NCBI GenBank assembly: GCA_029939385.1
Contig: JAOZSZ010000005.1
Location: 1-9,750, forward strand
Length of the DNA stretch: 9,750 nt
From: Pontiella sp.
Lineage (GTDB): Bacteria > Verrucomicrobiota > Kiritimatiellia > Kiritimatiellales > Pontiellaceae
Reading direction: 5' to 3'
In this document: in pieces, positions 5,873-9,750 of the stretch
Position numbering within the stretch: position 1 is the first letter of the stretch
Layout: every line of letters starts with the position of its first letter
The notes under the pieces: generated by a model
Database searches by the model: none
What the model was told of the DNA's origin: nothing
Seen by the model: only the letters and a program-made list of their open reading frames with translations
Translations under genes and position numbers: made by a program

Positions 5873-8779
5873 TTATAGTACTTTTGTTTTAATTTCTAGG
5901 TTGGCCTGCTTTGCCGCATCCGGTGAGCAGAGAACGGATACTTTGTTATTTTCGAAGGCTCTATTCAAAAGGTCTCCAAATGCATTAAAATGTTCCTGAG
6001 TGGTTGCCAGAACTTCATCCCGTAATTTTTGGCGCTCCTTGTTGGTGTAATTAAGTAGATAATGCATCGTGCTAAAATAACCCTTGGTATCTGGGAGCTG
6101 ATAACTATCGAGCTGGGCAATGGCTCCAATCAGTGCTCGAGTTAACTCATCCTCGCTGAGGTGTAAGTTTTTAAGATAATCACCGGTGGCTTTATAAACT
6201 TCAAGCGATGCGTTCAGATTTGGATCACGATAGGAGGCAAATACGAAGGCTCCAGAACGCATGTCAAATGTGCACATGCCGCCATAGGCTCCGCCTTGTA
6301 CTCGGATTTTTTCCCAGAGCCAGGCGGTTTGAAGATAGCGGGTAATGACCAGAGCGGATCCATGCAACGTATAACCGACATCGAAAAGATTGGCAGAGCA
6401 ACCTACATAATTTACCTGTGAAGGCGCCGTTAATGCCTCCGACGCGGGCAAGCAGGTAGGATTCCAGGTTTTTGCGGAAAAGGTTCCTTCACTAGGGAGT
6501 TTATCGATAAACTTTTCCAAAGATTGAAAAATACGGGGGAGGGCGGTTTCGTCACTCGTTACGTTGATCACGATATGTTCGCGATCGAGTAGCTTCTTCT
6601 GAATTTTTTCTAGTCGTTGGGAAACGGCAGGCCAATCTTCTTCAATATCATTTACGAGTTTCCGAATGAAAAATAAAGCATCTACCCCACCGATCTGTTC
6701 GTTGAGCCAGAGCGCTTCATTGTAATGTGCCTTAAGTCGGCTCATTACCGCTAAGTGTCCTCGCGGAATAATAGCGGTTTCGAGTTCAGATTTGTGTTCG
6801 AGCACAATTTGTTTAAAGCGTGCTTGGTTTTTAAAATCAGTTTCCAAGAGGACATCATGCATGATGTCGAGCAACTCATTAGTTTGATCAATCATACATT
6901 TTCCGCGAAGGAAAAAGCGGGTAATGCCCGTGTTGGTATCTTCTTTTGCAGAGAGGAATGGTGTGCCGTAAATCCCTCCAGTTTTCTTGGCAATTCGGTG
7001 TGAGAGTGAAACATAATCCTCTTTTTGGGTCCCCATTTCTAGCAGTATGCTAGCCAGTAGTGAGGTGTAGGGCAGGTCCTCTTGATCCAAACCGTGCAGA
7101 TCCAGACCGATGTCGAGGTAAAGAATACCATTCGTAAATAGATTGTGTGTGAGGATCGTTGCACCCTTCAATTTAGTTTCATCACGCTCAACGATTCGAA
7201 TGGTTTTATCAAGATCGTCGCGCTGGAGTAGAGGGATTGTGGCGATGGCTTCGGCCGAATCGGGCGTGGATTGCATCTCTATTAAATGCTTCGTATTCGT
7301 GATGATTTGTTGAAGTTCAGCCTCATTCATTTTTGATTTAGCACGGGCTAGTCGTTCTTTTTCTTCTGACTCAGTGCGTATGGATTGCTCCGCATCAGGA
7401 GTGAGTACGATCGTGCTGCGATGGTGGTTATCTATAAAGTATTCTTGGATCAGTTTTTCGAAGTAGCCCTCCTGCTCGCTATGTTTTTTGACGGCTTGTA
7501 GCGGAGCTTCAAAGGCAATGAGTTCCAGAGGGTCGGTGTCGTAGATCCAAGCGTTGAGTGATTTTAAAAAGAGAGATAATCCGCGCGGGAACCCGCCTGT
7601 ATTATTTTCACGTAAATCGAATTCGAAACTATTAATTGCGGCCTCAATATCGTCACGCATAATACCGTTTTTCACTAAATCTTGTAAGGTTTGGTGAATC
7701 AGTGCTTCAGCTTTTTCAAGGTCTGTAGCTTTAATTCCCTTGAGGCCGATGGAGTACATCATTTGAGCCATGTGGGTTTCTAGTCCGCCGCCCGTGATGT
7801 CTTCACCCAGTCCAGATTCGATGAGTGCTTTGCGTAAGGGCGATCCCGCTGTACCAAGAAGAATATGATCCAGTAATTCTAAGGCAAAAACACGCTCCGC
7901 GGCGGTTGGCGGTGGAAGTAGCCAGTTGATAGTGAACATCGGGGTTTGATTTTCATCATCAGCCGAAACGGCAAAAGGCTTTTCAATGCGTAGGGGTTTC
8001 GATAGCGGGGGCTGAATCTTAATTTCAGATTTTGGATCAATCTTTTTAAAATCTTTTAGATATTCTTCAATCATTTCAAATCGCTTTTCGACGGGGTCGT
8101 CTCCATAGAAAAAGATGAGTGAATTGGAGGGGTGATAAAAGGATTCGTGGAAGGCCTTGAATTGCTCATAGGTTAGATTGGGAATATATTGTGGATCCCC
8201 GCCGGAGTTAAATCCGTAGGTGGTGTCGGGGAAAAGGGATTGTTGAGAGGCTTCCATTAATAGAGAATCTGGGGAGGAATAGACGCCTTTCATTTCGTTA
8301 TAAACTACACCTTTATAGGTTAATTCCTCCTCGGGTGATTCCAATTCGTAGTGCCATCCTTCTTGCATGAAGAAATCTTTGGTTATGCGGGGGTGGAAAA
8401 CAGCGTCGAAGTAGACGTCCACAAGATTATAAAAATCCTTTAGATTTTGGCTGGCGAGGGGATAGCAGGTTTTGTCTGGATAGGTGAAGGCATTGAGGAA
8501 TGTTTGAAGCGACCCTTTGAGTAATTGAACAAAAGGATCCTTTGCGGGATATTTTTTTGATCCGCACAGTACGGTATGTTCAAGAATATGTGCTATTCCT
8601 GTTGAGTCCGACGGGGGGGTGCGGAATGCAATACCAAAGCATTTGTTTTCATCATTGTTCTCCATGGAAACAATTTCCGCACCGGTTGGAATATGGCGGT
8701 ATATTTTGGCATCTGTATTGAGTTCTTTGATTTTTTCGCTACGCACAAATTCAAAATTCTTCATCTGTATAATTCCCAT
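5873..8779 (-). CDS. M16C family zinc metallopeptidase, presequence protease (PreP/Cym1) type
   Basis: 968 residues, full length for the family. The enzyme is a two-halved clamp that encloses and cuts short unstructured peptides. The inverted zinc motif H64-I-L-E67-H68 is intact (two His ligands, E67 as catalytic base), and E162 in 'YNEMKGVYSSP' is the third ligand, 94 residues downstream, as in plant PreP. Flanking blocks 'LCGSKKYP', 'LNAFTYPDKTCYP' and 'LFPDTTYGFNSGGDP' are strongly PreP-like. Approximate domains are M16 N-terminal catalytic (20-210), M16 C-like (200-400), the helical M16C-associated hinge (460-710) and the inactive C-terminal half (720-968). The last contains R826 and Y832 in 'RVQGGAYG', the substrate-gripping pair of the C-terminal half. 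There is no signal peptide, so it is probably cytoplasmic peptide clean-up. The first ATG (8779) lacks a ribosome site; the ATG five codons in (8764) has GGGA upstream and begins 'MKNFEFV', so it may be the real start. It is a lone gene, convergent with the ExbBD operon and divergent from rnf. Confidence 0.95.
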   Translation of the reverse strand: MGIIQMKNFEFVRSEKIKELNTDAKIYRHIPTGAEIVSMENNDENKCFGIAFRTPPSDSTGIAHILEHTVLCGSKKYPAKDPFVQLLKGSLQTFLNAFTYPDKTCYPLASQNLKDFYNLVDVYFDAVFHPRITKDFFMQEGWHYELESPEEELTYKGVVYNEMKGVYSSPDSLLMEASQQSLFPDTTYGFNSGGDPQYIPNLTYEQFKAFHESFYHPSNSLIFFYGDDPVEKRFEMIEEYLKDFKKIDPKSEIKIQPPLSKPLRIEKPFAVSADDENQTPMFTINWLLPPPTAAERVFALELLDHILLGTAGSPLRKALIESGLGEDITGGGLETHMAQMMYSIGLKGIKATDLEKAEALIHQTLQDLVKNGIMRDDIEAAINSFEFDLRENNTGGFPRGLSLFLKSLNAWIYDTDPLELIAFEAPLQAVKKHSEQEGYFEKLIQEYFIDNHHRSTIVLTPDAEQSIRTESEEKERLARAKSKMNEAELQQIITNTKHLIEMQSTPDSAEAIATIPLLQRDDLDKTIRIVERDETKLKGATILTHNLFTNGILYLDIGLDLHGLDQEDLPYTSLLASILLEMGTQKEDYVSLSHRIAKKTGGIYGTPFLSAKEDTNTGITRFFLRGKCMIDQTNELLDIMHDVLLETDFKNQARFKQIVLEHKSELETAIIPRGHLAVMSRLKAHYNEALWLNEQIGGVDALFFIRKLVNDIEEDWPAVSQRLEKIQKKLLDREHIVINVTSDETALPRIFQSLEKFIDKLPSEGTFSAKTWNPTCLPASEALTAPSQVNYVGCSANLFDVGYTLHGSALVITRYLQTAWLWEKIRVQGGAYGGMCTFDMRSGAFVFASYRDPNLNASLEVYKATGDYLKNLHLSEDELTRALIGAIAQLDSYQLPDTKGYFSTMHYLLNYTNKERQKLRDEVLATTQEHFNAFGDLLNRAFENNKVSVLCSPDAAKQANLEIKTKVL

Positions 8780-9007
8780 TGTTAAATGCAGGAATTGATA
8801 CAGGATTCATGGATTAGAGGCTATCTGATTTACTAAATATTAAAGGATAGATTTATTCTTTTCTTTCTCATTGGAAAAGAGCCCTAAGAAAAGGGGCGGA
8901 ACTTGTTCTAATTGTGTATTGGATTAATAAATCGTTTGTTTCGAATCGATAGAGGGAACTTAATATTATTGAAACCCATTCTAAATATGGATAGGGGAAT
9001 GATCGTG

Positions 9008-9028
9008 ATTGCAGATGTTAGATGCAAT
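9008..9028. repeat. Inverted repeat ATTGCA-N9-TGCAAT upstream of rnfA (possible operator)
   Basis: Perfect 6-bp inverted half-sites lie at 9008-9013 and 9023-9028, with centres 15 bases apart, overlapping the candidate -35 and spacer of the rnf promoter. The spacing could suit a dimeric regulator. No known operator is recognised, and a 6-bp repeat can occur by chance. Confidence 0.3.
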
Positions 9029-9036
9029 GCTAAGAT
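9009..9036 (+). promoter_or_regulatory. Weak sigma70-like promoter candidate for the rnf operon
   Basis: TTGCAG (9009-9014), a 16-base spacer and TAAGAT (9031-9036) match the consensus at 3 of 6 and 4 of 6 positions. Transcription would start near 9043, about 40 bases before rnfA. The match is modest in an AT-rich region, so this is a candidate only. Confidence 0.25.
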
Positions 9037-9065
9037 GCGCGGACTTTTTAGAATCTAAAGGAAAA

Positions 9066-9089
9066 ATGGGGCGAGTGAGGCTATGTTAA
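9066..9089 (+). CDS. Possible 7-codon leader ORF overlapping the rnfA start
   Basis: The ATG at 9066 is preceded by AAAGG (9057-9061) with 4 bases between, and the frame encodes M-G-R-V-R-L-C before TAA at 9087-9089. This stop lies just inside rnfA, whose ATG is at 9083-9085. The rnfA ATG itself has a poorly placed ribosome site (GAGG at 9077-9080, only 2 bases away). Ribosomes finishing the short frame could therefore reinitiate at rnfA. It is short enough to be accidental, and the evidence is only the ribosome site and the overlap. Confidence 0.2.
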   Translation: MGRVRLC

Positions 9090-9676
9090 GCGAATTTTTA
9101 GTGATTACTATCGGAGCGATTCTGGTGAACAACTTCGTGCTGTCGAAGTTTCTCGGGATCTGTCCATTTTTGGGGGTTTCAAAGAAGCTGGATACCGCAT
9201 TGGGGATGTCCGGTGCAGTAGTCTTTGTAATGACGCTGGCCTCGTTGGTTAGCTCATTAATTAATAAGTTCCTCCTGGTTCCCATGAAGCTTGAGTTCCT
9301 TCAAACACTGGTCTTTATTGTGGTGATTGCCTCGTTGGTGCAATTGGTGGAAATCATCTTGCAAAAGCTTAGTGCCAAACTCTACGACAGCCTCGGTATC
9401 TTTCTGCCGCTTATCACCACCAACTGTGCTGTACTCGGTTGCGTGGTTCTCAATGCCAAGGCCGCACCGGAAGCCATTCAGTCTACATGGTATGGAGCAA
9501 CAATCTATGGCTTTTGTTCTGCCGTTGGTTTTGCGCTGGCATTGATTCTCTTTTCTAGCCTACGCGAAAAGCTTGATTTGGCTAATGTGCCAAAAGCCTT
9601 TGAAGGTACGGCCATTTCGTTGGTTACAGCGGGTATTCTTGCCATGGCCTTTATGGGTTTTTCTGGGTTAGTTTAA
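9083..9676 (+). CDS. rnfA: RnfA, membrane subunit of the Rnf electron-transport complex
   Basis: 197 residues, the usual length for RnfA/RsxA. It is an integral membrane subunit of the ion-translocating ferredoxin:NAD+ oxidoreductase (Rnf), which couples electron flow between ferredoxin and NAD+ to Na+ or H+ movement; in E. coli the homologue (RsxA) helps reset SoxR. The sequence is hydrophobic with about six transmembrane helices (near 3-24, 38-60, 71-93, 102-124, 137-157, 172-194). Diagnostic blocks are 'VNNFVLSKFLGICPF', 'GVSKKLDTALGM', 'GIFLPLITTNCAVLG' and 'MAFMGFSGLV'. C27 and C115 match the pair of cysteines reported to bind a [2Fe-2S] cluster between RnfA and RnfE. 'ITTNCAVLG' favours RnfA over its Na+-NQR paralogue NqrE. 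It is the first gene of its operon, followed after 12 bases by a probable rnfB. Confidence 0.96.
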   Translation: MLSEFLVITIGAILVNNFVLSKFLGICPFLGVSKKLDTALGMSGAVVFVMTLASLVSSLINKFLLVPMKLEFLQTLVFIVVIASLVQLVEIILQKLSAKLYDSLGIFLPLITTNCAVLGCVVLNAKAAPEAIQSTWYGATIYGFCSAVGFALALILFSSLREKLDLANVPKAFEGTAISLVTAGILAMAFMGFSGLV

Positions 9677-9688
9677 GGATTTAAAATT

Positions 9689-9750
9689 ATGAATGTAGCA
9701 TTAATAGCAATTATAGCAGCCGGAGTACTCGGCGCCGTTTTGGGGGTGAT
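9689..9750 (+). CDS. rnfB: Probable RnfB, N-terminal fragment (runs off the window)
   Basis: Only 20 complete codons are visible, starting at ATG 9689 with AAGGAT (9675-9680) 8 bases upstream. They encode a hydrophobic N-terminal helix ending in 'AGVLGAVLGV', as in the membrane anchor of RnfB, the ferredoxin-like iron-sulfur subunit that takes electrons from ferredoxin. Its position right after rnfA supports the call (A-B order). The iron-sulfur binding cysteines would be beyond the window, so identity rests on context and the anchor helix. Confidence 0.7.
   Translation, partial: MNVALIAIIAAGVLGAVLGV

Larger units (their letters stand above)
8780..9065. other. Divergent intergenic region between the protease gene and rnfA
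   Basis: An AT-rich non-coding stretch that must hold promoters for both directions. On the + strand side there is a weak promoter candidate with an overlapping inverted repeat (9008-9036, listed separately). Near 8858-8893 CTTTTCTT and AAGAAAAG could pair around a 20-base loop, and GCCC/GGGC (8881-8884 and 8894-8897) could form a competing 4-bp stem; neither is strong. I saw no convincing -35/-10 pair for the minus-strand protease gene, no tRNA, and no recognisable riboswitch. Confidence 0.6.

Noticed and set aside
6755..7003. Plus-strand open frame inside the protease gene
   Set aside because: It is antisense to a continuous, well-conserved M16C coding sequence and has no recognisable protein features.
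8858..8897. Hairpins in the intergenic region as a terminator or riboswitch
   Set aside because: The pairings are short, mutually exclusive, have long loops, and no T tract follows.
9083..9676. NqrE of the Na+-translocating NADH:quinone reductase
   Set aside because: The 'ITTNCAVLG' and N-terminal blocks fit RnfA better, and the next gene begins like RnfB rather than an nqr gene.

Overview
The window looks like a Gram-negative bacterial chromosome segment of moderate GC content. The proton-channel, signal-peptide and Rnf genes imply an inner membrane and a periplasm. The mix of paired ExbD genes, periplasmic TPR proteins, a VWA-like TonB-type protein, a PreP-type M16C protease and an rnfAB start fits a Kiritimatiellota/Verrucomicrobiota-type (PVC) bacterium best. 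That placement is an inference from gene content, not something the sequence proves.

Left part (2-5796, + strand): six tightly packed co-directional genes that read as one operon whose promoter lies upstream of the window. In order they are a large TPR protein (5' end missing), a secreted small-barrel/TPR protein, an ExbB/TolQ-like proton channel, two adjacent ExbD/TolR-like proteins, and a single-pass membrane protein. The last has a TonB/TolA-like transmembrane helix (S-xxx-H), a very basic linker, a glycine-rich hinge and a C-terminal von Willebrand factor A (VWA)-like domain that has lost its metal-site residues. The operon ends at a strong intrinsic terminator (5843-5871). The layout resembles Tol-Pal or TonB-ExbBD: a PMF-driven motor, a transducer through the periplasm and TPR partners. 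The transducer's output domain, however, is a VWA-like fold rather than a TonB or TolA C-terminal domain. This is the best candidate for an undescribed system here.

Middle part (5873-8779, - strand): a single convergent gene for a 968-residue M16C metallopeptidase of the presequence-protease (PreP/Cym1) type, with an intact inverted zinc motif and no signal peptide. It probably degrades peptides in the cytoplasm.

Right part (8780-9750, + strand): a roughly 300-base divergent intergenic region with a weak promoter candidate, an inverted repeat and a possible 7-codon leader ORF. It is followed by rnfA (complete) and the first 20 codons of what is probably rnfB. This is the start of an Rnf ferredoxin:NAD+ oxidoreductase operon, apparently in the A-B-first order known from gammaproteobacterial rsx/rnf clusters.
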